Assembly (NCBI GenBank): GCA_017651645.1
Contig: JAGCCO010000004.1
Location: 1 to 64,000, forward strand
Direction: 5' to 3'
Length of the DNA stretch: 64,000 nt
Source: Bacteroidales bacterium
GTDB taxonomy: Bacteria > Bacteroidota > Bacteroidia > Bacteroidales > F082
Each line of letters starts with the position of its first letter. The first letter of the stretch is position 1. The notes under the pieces are model-generated. The model saw only the letters and a list, made by a program, of their open reading frames with translations, made no database searches and was not told the DNA's origin. Position numbers and translations under genes: made by a program. This document shows positions 50,309-60,400 of this stretch, one piece after another.

Positions 50309-51361
50309 ATGAGAAAAGCATTACTCCTCACCTTTTTATCCATCTTCGCCTTCTTGCAAGCCTTTTCGCAAGACGGTAAGCCATTTGTCACCCTTGACAA
50401 CCTGCATCTGAACACCCGCGCCGACTTTACCCTTGACTATCATCCTGGGTACGACTCGGTTGCCCCCAGCACCGATCACGGCTTCGCGGGCAAGTATCTT
50501 GTCGTGGCCTTGGACGGCACCCTCGGCAGCAAGTTCAGCTATCACCTGCGTCAGCGCATCAACGCGCCCAACATCGGCTTTGCCAACACCTTCTTCCAAG
50601 GCACCGACTGGGCTTATCTCAACTGGAACTTCACCGACAACCTCTTCCTGTCGGCTGGTAAGCAGGTCGTGGCCATTGGCGGCTGGGAATACGACTCCAA
50701 CCCCATCGACATATACTATGGCACCGAGTTCTGGAACACCGTGTGTTGCTATGAGGTAGGCGCGTCCTTAAACTACAAGGATAACTCCGGCAAAAACCAT
50801 GTGCTTGTCCAAATGTGCAACTCGCCCTTCATCAACTCGGCCATGCAAAGCATCTACGCCTACAACCTGATGTGGTACGGCAACTTCGGCATCTTTAAGA
50901 CAGCCTATTCAGTCAACATGATTGAATACCAACCTGGCAAGTTCATTAACTACATTGCTTTGGGCAACAAACTGCAATTCAACGGTGTGGAGATGTATTT
51001 GGATGTCATCAACCGTGCTTCCTTCGAGCAAGACAAGTTCTTCGGCCAGGACATCACCGCCATCTATGGCATCGGCGTGGACATCGGCAAGAAATGGATC
51101 GTGTTCGCCAAAGCCGGCTATGATTTCAATCAAGCCCAGCTGCCCAACACTGAAGCCTACGACCAATATGTCACCCCAGGCAAAAAGGTTGACTTTGAAA
51201 GCATCGGCTTTGAGTACTATCCCTTGGGCGACCGCAACATCCGCCTCCACCTCTGCGGCTCTCACACCAGTGTGGACGGCGTCAGCAAGTTCCAAGCCAA
51301 CCTTGGCCTCACCTGGAAGGTCAACCTGCTTCACGCATTCACAAAAAAGACAATAGACTAA
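50309..51361 (+). CDS. Porin-like outer-membrane protein
   Basis: 350 residues from the ATG at 50309 (another ATG lies 6 bp upstream). Signal peptide (MRKALLLTFLSIFAFLQAFSQ), then a beta-barrel pattern with many alternating strands (TRADFTLDYHPGYD, SKFSYHLRQRINAPNIGF, WAYLNWNFTDNLFLSAGKQVVAIGGWEYD, FESIGFEYYPLG, FQANLGLTWKVNLLHAF). The layout resembles the phosphate-selective porin O/P group common in Bacteroidota. The solute is unknown. Own promoter box and a terminator behind hsp20 separate it from that gene. Confidence 0.75.
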   Translation: MRKALLLTFLSIFAFLQAFSQDGKPFVTLDNLHLNTRADFTLDYHPGYDSVAPSTDHGFAGKYLVVALDGTLGSKFSYHLRQRINAPNIGFANTFFQGTDWAYLNWNFTDNLFLSAGKQVVAIGGWEYDSNPIDIYYGTEFWNTVCCYEVGASLNYKDNSGKNHVLVQMCNSPFINSAMQSIYAYNLMWYGNFGIFKTAYSVNMIEYQPGKFINYIALGNKLQFNGVEMYLDVINRASFEQDKFFGQDITAIYGIGVDIGKKWIVFAKAGYDFNQAQLPNTEAYDQYVTPGKKVDFESIGFEYYPLGDRNIRLHLCGSHTSVDGVSKFQANLGLTWKVNLLHAFTKKTID

Positions 51362-51451
51362 GGACGAAAGACTAAGGACTATCAGGCATAAGGCACAAGT
51401 CGTCTGCTTGTCTCACGTCCTTTGTCCTACGTCAAATAAAAACAACCCATT

Positions 51452-52693
51452 ATGGCAAAGACCAAATACAACACCATCAAACGAACCACCACGTTCTATC
51501 ACGAACGGGTAGAGAAAATCTTCAAAAAGATTGAAGAGAAACTGAAACGGCCATTGAGATTTACCACCAAACGCAGCTTCGAGGCCCTCATTTTCCTCAT
51601 CATCTTCTTCGCCTTCTTCGGGCTGCTGGCCTACAAGATGACCCTGCCCAAGATGCTGAACACTTTCATGCAGACGGCTTATCACTTGCTGTTGGAGACC
51701 GTCTTCTATATCATGGCCATCTGTGTGCTCATGGGTGCCATCAGTAAGCTGCTCACTGAGTTCGGTGTGGTGCGTCTGTTGGAGAACCTGCTGCGTCCCC
51801 TGATGAAGCCGCTTTACAACCTACCCGGCGTGGCCGCCTTGGGTGCCGTGATGACTTTCCTTAGCGACAACCCTGCCATCATCACCCTCGCGCACGACAA
51901 GAACTTCAACCGTTATTTCAAGAAATACCAGCTCGTCTCGCTGACCAACTTCGGCACAGCCTTCGGCATGGGGCTCGTGGTAGTGGCCTTTATGACAGGT
52001 TTAGGCTTCGGCAAAGGTGCTTTGGTCGGCGTGGCAGGTGCCGTTATCGGTAGCATCGTCTCCACAAGGCTGATGCAACGCTCCACCTTGAAGTCCTACC
52101 CTGAGTTGGATGCACCTCTTGATGAAGGATATGGTGGCAACGAACAACAGATTTCGTTCAAGACCGAAGGCGGTGTGTTCATGCGTTTCCTCAACTCGTT
52201 GTTGGACGGCGGAAAAGACGGCGTCAGCATCGGCTTCGCTATTATCCCAGGCGTGCTCTGCATTTCCACCATCGTGATGATGCTCACCTTCGGTGCCGCA
52301 GGCGACAATGGTGAATATCTTGGCGTGGCCTACGAAGGCGTGCCCGTCATCAGCTGGGCGGCCAACAAAATCAACTTCATCTTCGACTGGCTCTTTGGTT
52401 TCCAGGACGGTGCCTTGATTTCCTTCCCCATGACCGCCCTCGGTGCCGTTGGTGCCGCTATCGGTCTGGTGCCACGTTTTATCACGGAAGGCATCATCGA
52501 CAACAACGCCATCGCCGTGTTCACCGCCATCGGTATGTGCTGGAGTGGTTTCCTCAGCACCCATGCTGCCATGCTCGACTCACTCGGTTATCGCAAACTC
52601 ATCGGCAAGGCCATTGGCGCTCACACCATCGGCGGTCTCTGTGCTGGCATCGCAGCACACTGGCTGTATGTGTTGCTGGCGTTGATATTCTAA
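51452..52693 (+). CDS. Nucleoside-recognition (Gate) domain membrane protein
   Basis: 413 residues with about eight membrane segments. It has the Gate-domain pattern LLETVFYIMAICVLMGAISKLLTEFGVVRLLENLLRPLMKPLYNLPGVAALGAVMTFLSDNPAIITLAHDKNF (in pieces) in the first half and LGAVGAAIGLVPRFITEGIIDNNAIAVFTAIGMCWSGFLSTHAAMLDSLGY in the second. Family members are inner-membrane proteins related to nucleoside transporters and spore maturation proteins SpmA/B; the substrate is not known. The 90-bp leader has imperfect inverted GGAC/GTCC blocks. Confidence 0.8.
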   Translation: MAKTKYNTIKRTTTFYHERVEKIFKKIEEKLKRPLRFTTKRSFEALIFLIIFFAFFGLLAYKMTLPKMLNTFMQTAYHLLLETVFYIMAICVLMGAISKLLTEFGVVRLLENLLRPLMKPLYNLPGVAALGAVMTFLSDNPAIITLAHDKNFNRYFKKYQLVSLTNFGTAFGMGLVVVAFMTGLGFGKGALVGVAGAVIGSIVSTRLMQRSTLKSYPELDAPLDEGYGGNEQQISFKTEGGVFMRFLNSLLDGGKDGVSIGFAIIPGVLCISTIVMMLTFGAAGDNGEYLGVAYEGVPVISWAANKINFIFDWLFGFQDGALISFPMTALGAVGAAIGLVPRFITEGIIDNNAIAVFTAIGMCWSGFLSTHAAMLDSLGYRKLIGKAIGAHTIGGLCAGIAAHWLYVLLALIF

Positions 52694-52731
52694 AACAAAA
52701 AAAAGAGGCTTGTGAGCCTCTTTTTTTGTTT
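52693..52731. terminator. Two-way terminator between convergent genes
   Basis: AAAAAAAGAGGCT pairs with AGCCTCTTTTTTT around TGTG. The A and T runs make it usable from both strands, serving the membrane protein and porV. Confidence 0.85.
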
Positions 52732-52746
52732 GATACCTTTGATTCA

Positions 52747-53988
52747 TCAACCTTTCTTTCCACCCATGCTGTAGGTGAGGTTGAAACGCAAGGTGTTTTC
52801 CAACGGGTTGCTGCCCGCCACCGTATTGACAGGGATCAGATAGGAGATATCCAAGCCGAACACGTTGTACTTCAAGGCGGCTCCAAGAGTCACATACTTA
52901 CGGTTGCCCTTCAAAGCGGTTTCGTTGAAATAGCCGCCACGTACGGCAAAGATATTGTTGTACCAATACTCCACACCAGCACCAATGTTGATTTCGCAGA
53001 GTTCTTCATAGAATGTGCCGTAATCGACCAATTGGCCGTCGGTATTGTAGCCGTGTCCAGGAGCGTCGTAGAAGGACTGTATCATACCCTGTACAACGGA
53101 AACATTGTTGTCGTAGCCATACAAAATCTTGTAGGTACCGTCATCGTTGACCACAGGCTGACCATACTCATTTCTTTCAATGACCGGAGGCGTAGGTACC
53201 AGAAGCTTGGAGAAATCCACCATGAAAGCCAGCGAATTGTATTCATCAAGTTCAAGCCTCAAGTTGGTACCAAGGCGCATTGTAGTCGGAATGAAATCGC
53301 GACGGTCGGAGATGCCATTATAGCTGATCTTACTACCGATATTGTTGATGGAGGCACCCCAAGAGAAGTCAGCATCCATGCTGCTAAACCATTCCACAGG
53401 CTTCTTGTAATACACGGCCACATCAGCAGCCACAGAGATACCTGGACGTCCGTTGTCAGTTTGATTCTGAGTCAGGTCGGAATAGATGAAACGACCTGCC
53501 ACAGCACCCGAAAGATAATCGCCGAGCATACGTGAATAGGTGGCATCGACGGCCCACTCATTGGGACTAAACTTACCTAACAGATAGTTGTTGTTATCGC
53601 GGAATTCAATTTGTCCGCAGCTGAAATAGCGCAGCGTAGCCGCCACTGCCGAACGGTCATTGATTTTATATGCCCCGGCCAAATAGGCTAGATTCATGTC
53701 GTCGACAAGTTTGCGCAACCAAGGGCTATAGCCCAAACCGACGGACAGTTTGTCTTCAAGATACACATACTTGGCTGCATTGTAATTCATGGAATAGACA
53801 TCAGGAGCCGAGGCCACACCGCAGTCACCCAAAGCGCCGCCACGGGCATCGGGAGCGATAGAAACGAATGGCACAGCGGTCGTAATCACATTAGGCGAGA
53901 CGCTGTAATCTTGTCCAATGTAGTTCTGTCCATAAGAAACAGCCGCAAACATCAACAGGGCGGCAAGAAGAGTTTTCTTAATTTTCAT
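52747..53988 (-). CDS. porV: Type IX secretion outer-membrane shuttle protein PorV
   Basis: 413 residues from the ATG at 53988. Signal peptide (to SYGQ), then NVITTAVPFVSIAPDARGGALGDCGVASAPDVYSMNYNAAKYVYLEDKLSVGLGYSPWL (in pieces), VPTPPVIERNEYGQPVVNDDG, SVVQGMIQSFYDAPGHG and a C-terminal strand. This is the PorV/LptO family: a 14-strand barrel that collects cargo from Sov and delivers it to PorU. It lies 78 bp downstream of the two porU-like genes, on the same strand, as porU-porV pairs do in Porphyromonas. Second PorV-like gene of the window. Confidence 0.92.
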   Translation of the reverse strand: MKIKKTLLAALLMFAAVSYGQNYIGQDYSVSPNVITTAVPFVSIAPDARGGALGDCGVASAPDVYSMNYNAAKYVYLEDKLSVGLGYSPWLRKLVDDMNLAYLAGAYKINDRSAVAATLRYFSCGQIEFRDNNNYLLGKFSPNEWAVDATYSRMLGDYLSGAVAGRFIYSDLTQNQTDNGRPGISVAADVAVYYKKPVEWFSSMDADFSWGASINNIGSKISYNGISDRRDFIPTTMRLGTNLRLELDEYNSLAFMVDFSKLLVPTPPVIERNEYGQPVVNDDGTYKILYGYDNNVSVVQGMIQSFYDAPGHGYNTDGQLVDYGTFYEELCEINIGAGVEYWYNNIFAVRGGYFNETALKGNRKYVTLGAALKYNVFGLDISYLIPVNTVAGSNPLENTLRFNLTYSMGGKKG

Positions 53989-54066
53989 ATCCAAATTTTG
54001 TATTTAAAATTGTAAAGATAACGATTATTCAAATGGCTTATTGTATAGGCTTGAAAAAATTTTTCA

Positions 54067-57000
54067 TCAGCGTTGGATCACCATACGTTGGCTAACGGTG
54101 CGGAAGTATCCGAACTCATCGGTCAAAGTGAGACGGTAGAGGTAAATACCTGAGCGCAAAGGCGTTCCAGAATAGTCACAACCGTCCCAGTGGATGGGTT
54201 CGATAGTGCCGTCTGACGCGCTAATCTTACGATACAAGTTGCGCACAGGTCGACCCATAAGGTCGAAGATCTCAACGTTGACGGTAAAATCACCGTCTTC
54301 GCCGGTATGACTGAGCGTGATATATGTCTCCTCAGAGAAAGGATTGGGATAATTGCGCACGTGCGAAAGGAAAAGGTTGTCGTCGACGACGAACCACAGG
54401 CTGGCTTCAGAAGCGTTGTCCTGCGTGTCCCATACCTTGAGGGTAAACTCATAGGTGCCAGGCTCAAGGTCGACCAAAGGCAAGGCAACGCGTCCACGAC
54501 GGAAGTCGTTCAAAGCAGGCTCATAATAGTCGTTGAGGACGACACGGTTATAAAAAGGAAGGTTACTGTTCATCACAATGTCGCGGCCCAAACTGTAATC
54601 GTAATGATAGATGCCTTGGGCATCAAACAGGTCGGCATAAAGAACGCCCTGACGCTCCACCGACTGTCCGTTTTCGAAATCAGGCGAATTCCAGTAAAAC
54701 GATATTGTCGGACCTTGGTCGTCGGGGAACATTGCAGGATCAATGCCACCCAAACTGAGATCGTCGAACTTACCCATCGCATCTATGCCACGCATGGCAT
54801 CGTAGGCATAGAAACTGAAGCGCGGCATCCCGTTTTCAGGCCTAATGTCTTTAGGTACTTGGAAGGAAACGGTAAACCGACCCGCAGTCACGCTGACTTG
54901 TCCTTGATAGAGCACATCCTTGTAATGATACACATTTTTCGAGCTGTCATCAGAGAAAACAACCTTCGTCTTCGATTTCTTGTCAAAGAACCTGACCCAC
55001 AACGTGCCGTTGAAGCCGCTGTCGAGCGCACCACTTTGTGTCCTGACCTCGCCTTCCAACATGACCATGCTCATAGCGTGAAGCTTGATGTTGTCGGTGT
55101 TGTTTACCGACTCACCGTTGAGTTTCTTCACGACGACGTCACGCTGCGGCATGGGAAAATGCAACAACGGATCACCGAGGAACAAATAACGGATATTCAA
55201 GTTGGAATCAGGATTGGTCTGGCTTTCAAAGTTGAGCAAGTCGCTCTTTGCCATTCTGACGATATCGCCATAGCGCAAAGACAAACCCTCTTCGTCGCGT
55301 CGGGTGAGCACATTCATCAGTGCCCGTGACTGGCGATGATTGTGTGGTGCATAGGTAGGACGACAAGAGGTAAACATGGCCACGCTGCCGCCTCGGGCGT
55401 TCAAAAACAACTGTTCGCCTGCCGAAACCAACAGAGGATTGTCGTATTTGGTGAACTCACAAGTGGCGGTATAAACGAATGGCATCTTGTCATAATTCTG
55501 CAAAGCCGCAATGTCGGAATTCATGAACACATTGTCGGCAGTCAAGCCTCTAACACCACCGTGACCAGTGTAAATAACTGCCAAAACGCCCTTATCCAAG
55601 GTTTGCATCAGGTCAGCGTTAGCATCAGGTATTGAGACACCGCTCGTTGTATGAACGACAGGATAAGCTCCACAATACAGTTTATTCGCAGTCAACGCTG
55701 GCGTAATGGTGTCCATCATCATCTGATAGATTTCACTATAATTTACATATTCCGGCTTCTCGTCATCGGCAAAATACAACACATTGGTCTTCCACAAGCC
55801 CTGTGTGGCAGCCAAGTCGTCATAATGGCGGATCTTGGCCAGTACCGTCTCCGCTTCTTCTACCGTCGAAACCGGAATCCTTCCTACTCCAATGTCGACC
55901 CGGCCTTTGCTGTTGGCGCCTTCATTGTCATCCATCAAAGCATAGAAATCATCAGTACAGAAACTCAATTCATGCTGTGGGTTCTCTAGCGTTTCATAAC
56001 ATGGCACAATATTCTGTCCTGCACCCAAAATGTCGCGGAAGTCGAACGAAGCCCGACCGAAAAGCGTCAGGTATTTAAGCCGACCTCCGCTGCGCTGGTA
56101 AACCATGCGGACGAAGTCGCGGATGCCTGTGGGCTCAGGGCGACCGGTCGAGAACTCATTGTAAATCTCGTTCACGTCAACAACCACGCTGGTCAAGCCA
56201 TCCCTTTCGGCATGATAATCCGCCAAAGCCTGAGCCTGTTCCCAAAAGACAGGCGAGGTGAGAATCAGGTTGTCGGCCTCAGTGATGGCATGCACATTCT
56301 GGTTGGGCAGTTGTCTCCAACTCTCGACCCGATATGCTTCAGAAGGCTTAAACATGACAAAGCGTTTTTCGGTCTGCTCATCAGTGGCAAACACAAGATT
56401 GCCGCCACTCAAAACACCGTCCTGCACAACAGGTTGCAAAGGTGAGGTCACCTCCCATAAAAGATAATCGGCATTAGTGTTTTGCACCCAAACGGCACTC
56501 TTCTCACTACCGAACTGACTCGGCATCAGACGGAAAAGGTAATTATTGTTTGTGCGCTTAAGTTGACGCCAACCGTAGACCTCCACATAATCCAAAAGCA
56601 TGTATGCCAAAGGGTCGGAGCGCATACTCAATTCAACACTTGACGTATCGGAAGCCAAAATGATCTGCTTTTCAAAAGAGGTCTGCCTGCCATAATAGTG
56701 TTCCCCGATATTCTTCACCGACATGTTATCCACCACATGATTGTCGTCCACCCAGACATCATAGTACAGATAGCCACTGTTTATTTTTCCAATCAATTGG
56801 CCTTTTACGATCAGCGCCTTGTCTTTCACCAAATTGGGAAACTCAAAAGGCACTGAAACCATGTTGTTTTCAGCAGTAAGCCGCTCACCAAACCAATTCT
56901 GACCGATATTGTAGGGCGAGAACAACTCCTCTTCGTGCCAGAAGAAATCAGGGTATTCGGTAATAATGGTCGTGACGTCATCCAAAGGAAGGGTGGCCTT

Positions 57001-57498
57001 CTCTCCCACCCTCAAGCCATCGGTGCCACTGTCGACACACAAATAATAATAGGTAGTGTCGGAATAATAGTTTCTGTCACGTTTATAAGTCTTGTTGCCT
57101 TCATCCACAAGAATCCAACGCGTAGGTTCCTGACCATAGAACAGCACCAAATCGCCATCATCGAAGCTGCCGTCATCAGCACCCGTGACATAAATGGCCA
57201 TCTCTGTCAAGTCGTCAGGACGGGTCTCCGAATTCTTTTCCGGCAGGTATCCCGAAGCATTGCCAAACAGTCGTATTTGGTTTGGATTCAAGCCATTCAC
57301 ATCGATACCCATAGCTTGCAGGGAAGCATAATCCAGCCGATACACTCCCTCTCGCGTCACGGAAAGACGATGCCAAGTATGGTTGCTCAGCACGGACTGA
57401 TAGGTATGCTCCTGCGCCCAACTGACTTGCACTTGAAGCATCAAGAGCAACGCACTTGCCAAAATAATAATATTCCTTCTTTTCATACTGATTCTCAT
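54067..57498 (-). CDS. PorU-like type IX secretion sortase, copy B
   Basis: 1143 residues. ATG at 57498 overlaps the stop of copy A (ATGA), with signal peptide to SWAQ. Starts with the domain WHRLSVTREGVYRLDYASLQAMGIDVNGLNPNQIRLFGN, then a C25-type catalytic domain with His646 in YTGHGGVRG and Cys680 in TATCEFTKYD, 34 residues apart, then beta domains and a C-terminal FlgD/sorting-like module (VRNYPNPFSEETYITLS ... RSGIYLYRLTLTDEFGYFR). The GHG/TCEF signature is that of PorU, the protease that cuts off the sorting domain of T9SS cargo and joins it to A-LPS. Compared with copy A it lacks the N-terminal ~170 residues. Possibly a specialised second sortase. Confidence 0.85.
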   Translation of the reverse strand: MRISMKRRNIIILASALLLMLQVQVSWAQEHTYQSVLSNHTWHRLSVTREGVYRLDYASLQAMGIDVNGLNPNQIRLFGNASGYLPEKNSETRPDDLTEMAIYVTGADDGSFDDGDLVLFYGQEPTRWILVDEGNKTYKRDRNYYSDTTYYYLCVDSGTDGLRVGEKATLPLDDVTTIITEYPDFFWHEEELFSPYNIGQNWFGERLTAENNMVSVPFEFPNLVKDKALIVKGQLIGKINSGYLYYDVWVDDNHVVDNMSVKNIGEHYYGRQTSFEKQIILASDTSSVELSMRSDPLAYMLLDYVEVYGWRQLKRTNNNYLFRLMPSQFGSEKSAVWVQNTNADYLLWEVTSPLQPVVQDGVLSGGNLVFATDEQTEKRFVMFKPSEAYRVESWRQLPNQNVHAITEADNLILTSPVFWEQAQALADYHAERDGLTSVVVDVNEIYNEFSTGRPEPTGIRDFVRMVYQRSGGRLKYLTLFGRASFDFRDILGAGQNIVPCYETLENPQHELSFCTDDFYALMDDNEGANSKGRVDIGVGRIPVSTVEEAETVLAKIRHYDDLAATQGLWKTNVLYFADDEKPEYVNYSEIYQMMMDTITPALTANKLYCGAYPVVHTTSGVSIPDANADLMQTLDKGVLAVIYTGHGGVRGLTADNVFMNSDIAALQNYDKMPFVYTATCEFTKYDNPLLVSAGEQLFLNARGGSVAMFTSCRPTYAPHNHRQSRALMNVLTRRDEEGLSLRYGDIVRMAKSDLLNFESQTNPDSNLNIRYLFLGDPLLHFPMPQRDVVVKKLNGESVNNTDNIKLHAMSMVMLEGEVRTQSGALDSGFNGTLWVRFFDKKSKTKVVFSDDSSKNVYHYKDVLYQGQVSVTAGRFTVSFQVPKDIRPENGMPRFSFYAYDAMRGIDAMGKFDDLSLGGIDPAMFPDDQGPTISFYWNSPDFENGQSVERQGVLYADLFDAQGIYHYDYSLGRDIVMNSNLPFYNRVVLNDYYEPALNDFRRGRVALPLVDLEPGTYEFTLKVWDTQDNASEASLWFVVDDNLFLSHVRNYPNPFSEETYITLSHTGEDGDFTVNVEIFDLMGRPVRNLYRKISASDGTIEPIHWDGCDYSGTPLRSGIYLYRLTLTDEFGYFRTVSQRMVIQR

Positions 57499-60400
57499 TT
57501 ACTTAATACTAACTTGGAAACTAAAGTGGCCGTCTCGCCTTGGTCGTTGGTAGCTACGATACGGTAGACATAGACACCGTTCCTCAAACGTTCGCCACGC
57601 GACCCGCAGCCGTTCCATCGGATAGGCGTGATGCGTGTTGAAGTGCCATTCACCGTTTCGGAGAGTGTGTTCACCCAACGGCCCATAATATCATAGATAT
57701 AGATGTTAACTTTCATGTTGTTGCCCACCTGGTTATGGTCAAAGACAAAATGTGTCTCGTCCGCCACCGGATTGGGGGCATTGAAGGCATTCTCAATATG
57801 CATGCCACCGCTATTGACCACAGTGAAATTGACTGATGCCGTGCCCGAGTTGTTGTATATGTCCCAAACCTTCAAGGTTAACGTATAATCACCGTCGGGC
57901 AGGTTGAGCATCTTGTAGGTGATGGAGCCTTTACCAGGCTGGTCGATTTCAGCCGCAAAATAATCGTTGAGGCAGTAGGCGTTGCGCGACGAGCCTGTCA
58001 GCGTGGCCATGATGTCGTGACCGATGCCTGCGCCCGTCGTGTTGATACCGCTCTCGTCCTCAACGTAGGCCAGCAGGATGGGATTCTCACCTGTCACGCC
58101 GCCATCCACAAACAAAGTATCGTCAATGAAAAGCCGTATCTCCGGCGGGTTATTGTCTTCGAAAGCGTCATCATAGAATCCTCCGATGATGAATGAGTCG
58201 CAACTGCCGTTGGCATCCACCTCATAATCAGTGGCATAATAGTTTATCAACCCCTGACCATAGCGATAAGCGATGTCGCGCGGAACGATGAAGTCAATCT
58301 TGAACCGGCCGTTGACCGCCTCGGTCTTTCCATTGAATACCACACTATTCCGCAAATTGAAGTGATATACGTGATTATGGGCATCTGCGGAACCCAAGGT
58401 AGCGAGTTCAGCTTCCTTGTCGTAAACAATCACATTCACCACGCCATTGAAGTTGGATGCCACATGACCGTCCAAATCCTTTACGACGCCTTGAATCTCG
58501 ACGGGTTGCAAAGCGCTGATGGTATCGTGATATAATGGAGAGGTCTGCCAAGTGGTGTCGTTGATTTGGATAGAGTCCAGGTCATAACCAGGATATCGCC
58601 CATTGATGCTCAGTGTCTCCACCTTCCATTTCGGGTAAGCCAAACGCAAGGCAGGGTCACCAAAGAAAACATAGCGTTTTTCAGCCAATCCGCCACTGGT
58701 CTTTGCCATACGATACACATCACCCAAACGGTAATGCTCACCGCCGCTGATGCGGAACAGATGATTGTATATCCCTTTTGCAAAGTCCAGATTATGGTTA
58801 CCGTATGTCAGTCTTGATGTAGTAAACATGGCAATCATGCCACCGTAGGGGTTAAGGAAGGCATATTCGCCCAACGCTGTGCGGACATGATCGTCAAAGC
58901 GGCTGAACTCACAGGTGCCAGTAATCATCAACGGATACATTGGAGCGTTACGCCACGAGTCGACATCCTTCCTTTGCATGATCTTTTCCGTCGAAAGCTG
59001 CACCTCACCGCCATGGCCGATGTAATGGAGTACCGCTGTGCCCTTCTCCATGCGGCTGTTGATGGCGGCATTCACCTCGGGGGCTATCTCACCGCCCGGC
59101 GCACTGATTTGGGGATAAGCATCCAGATAAATCTTGTCAACCACAGCGCCATCGCCGCCAACCTGTTTCAGCATCGCCGCCAAAGTCTCCGCATTCTCAA
59201 GAAAACCTCCCTCGTCATCAGTGAAGAAGGTGACTGTGTTACGCCAAGGTTGCATGGTGGTGGCGTCTTTCACGACATAACGTTCAATCTTGTCAACCAC
59301 CTGCGAGGCCTGCTCAAGCGTGGTCAACGGGAAACGACCTATGCCGATGTCGGCCAAGGAAGAACCGATGTTGCCCTCGGTCACATCCATGAAACCATAA
59401 TAGTCATCTGTGACGAAAGTAGTCCTCATGTTAAGCGAGGCTACTGTCTCGTAGGAAGGCACAAAGTCCACAATTCCTTCACGGTTCTTGTAGTCGTAGG
59501 TGCAATCGCCCAAAAGCAACAGATACTTGATTTTTCGGCCTGGGCTACTGTCGAGATAAAGCATACGGCAGAAGTCACGGATGGCTGTAACATCCTTTGC
59601 GCCACAACTGAACTCGTTGTAAACCAGTTCTGGCGTAGTGATGAAGATATTCAAGTCAGGGTCAATGCGGTTGTGAAGAGCCATCAGGCGCTCGGCCTCC
59701 GACATGAAACCAGCGTAAGTGAGAATAACGAAATCCACATTGCGGACACCATGAAGGTTCTGGTTATCGACTTTACCGAAAGCCTTGGCCGAGCAATAGG
59801 AATTGCCATTGAAAGCGAAAAACTCGTTTTCGGAACCGCCTACCGCCTTGAAACTGAATACCGATCCGTTAAGATTACCTTTCATCTTAATTGGCGTAGT
59901 CGGGTCGGTAACATTCCAGACCTGCAATTGTTGCGAAGCACCCGACAATTGGAATTCGCACACCTTATTATTAATAGCAGCATCCGGATTGCGAAAACCC
60001 ATCTGGCTGCCCGTCATCTTCAGGCTTCGCCAGGCATTGACAAGAATGTAATCCACATAACCTTCCGAAGTGGAATTGGCATCTGATGCATTATGTTTCA
60101 ACATAACACGTACCGTCTCACTCGATGGTTGAGCAGAGACCCATCCACCTACTTCGTGACCATACGGGTCTTGAGTAGAACTTGTCGTTGATTCAATCGT
60201 ATAGGTAGCCTTCTTCACATCGTCAATATAAACCTCATAGTTGGCCGACTTGAAATTACGTCCCGCCAAGGCCGTCTTGACCCAGCAAGGTTTGGTAGTG
60301 ATGATATTCGAGAAGTTGAAATCGTAGTTTTTGGTCGAAGTATGATCCATCCTGTCGCAGTAATAGGTGCGACCCGTCCGGTTCAGGTTGTAATCATCCT

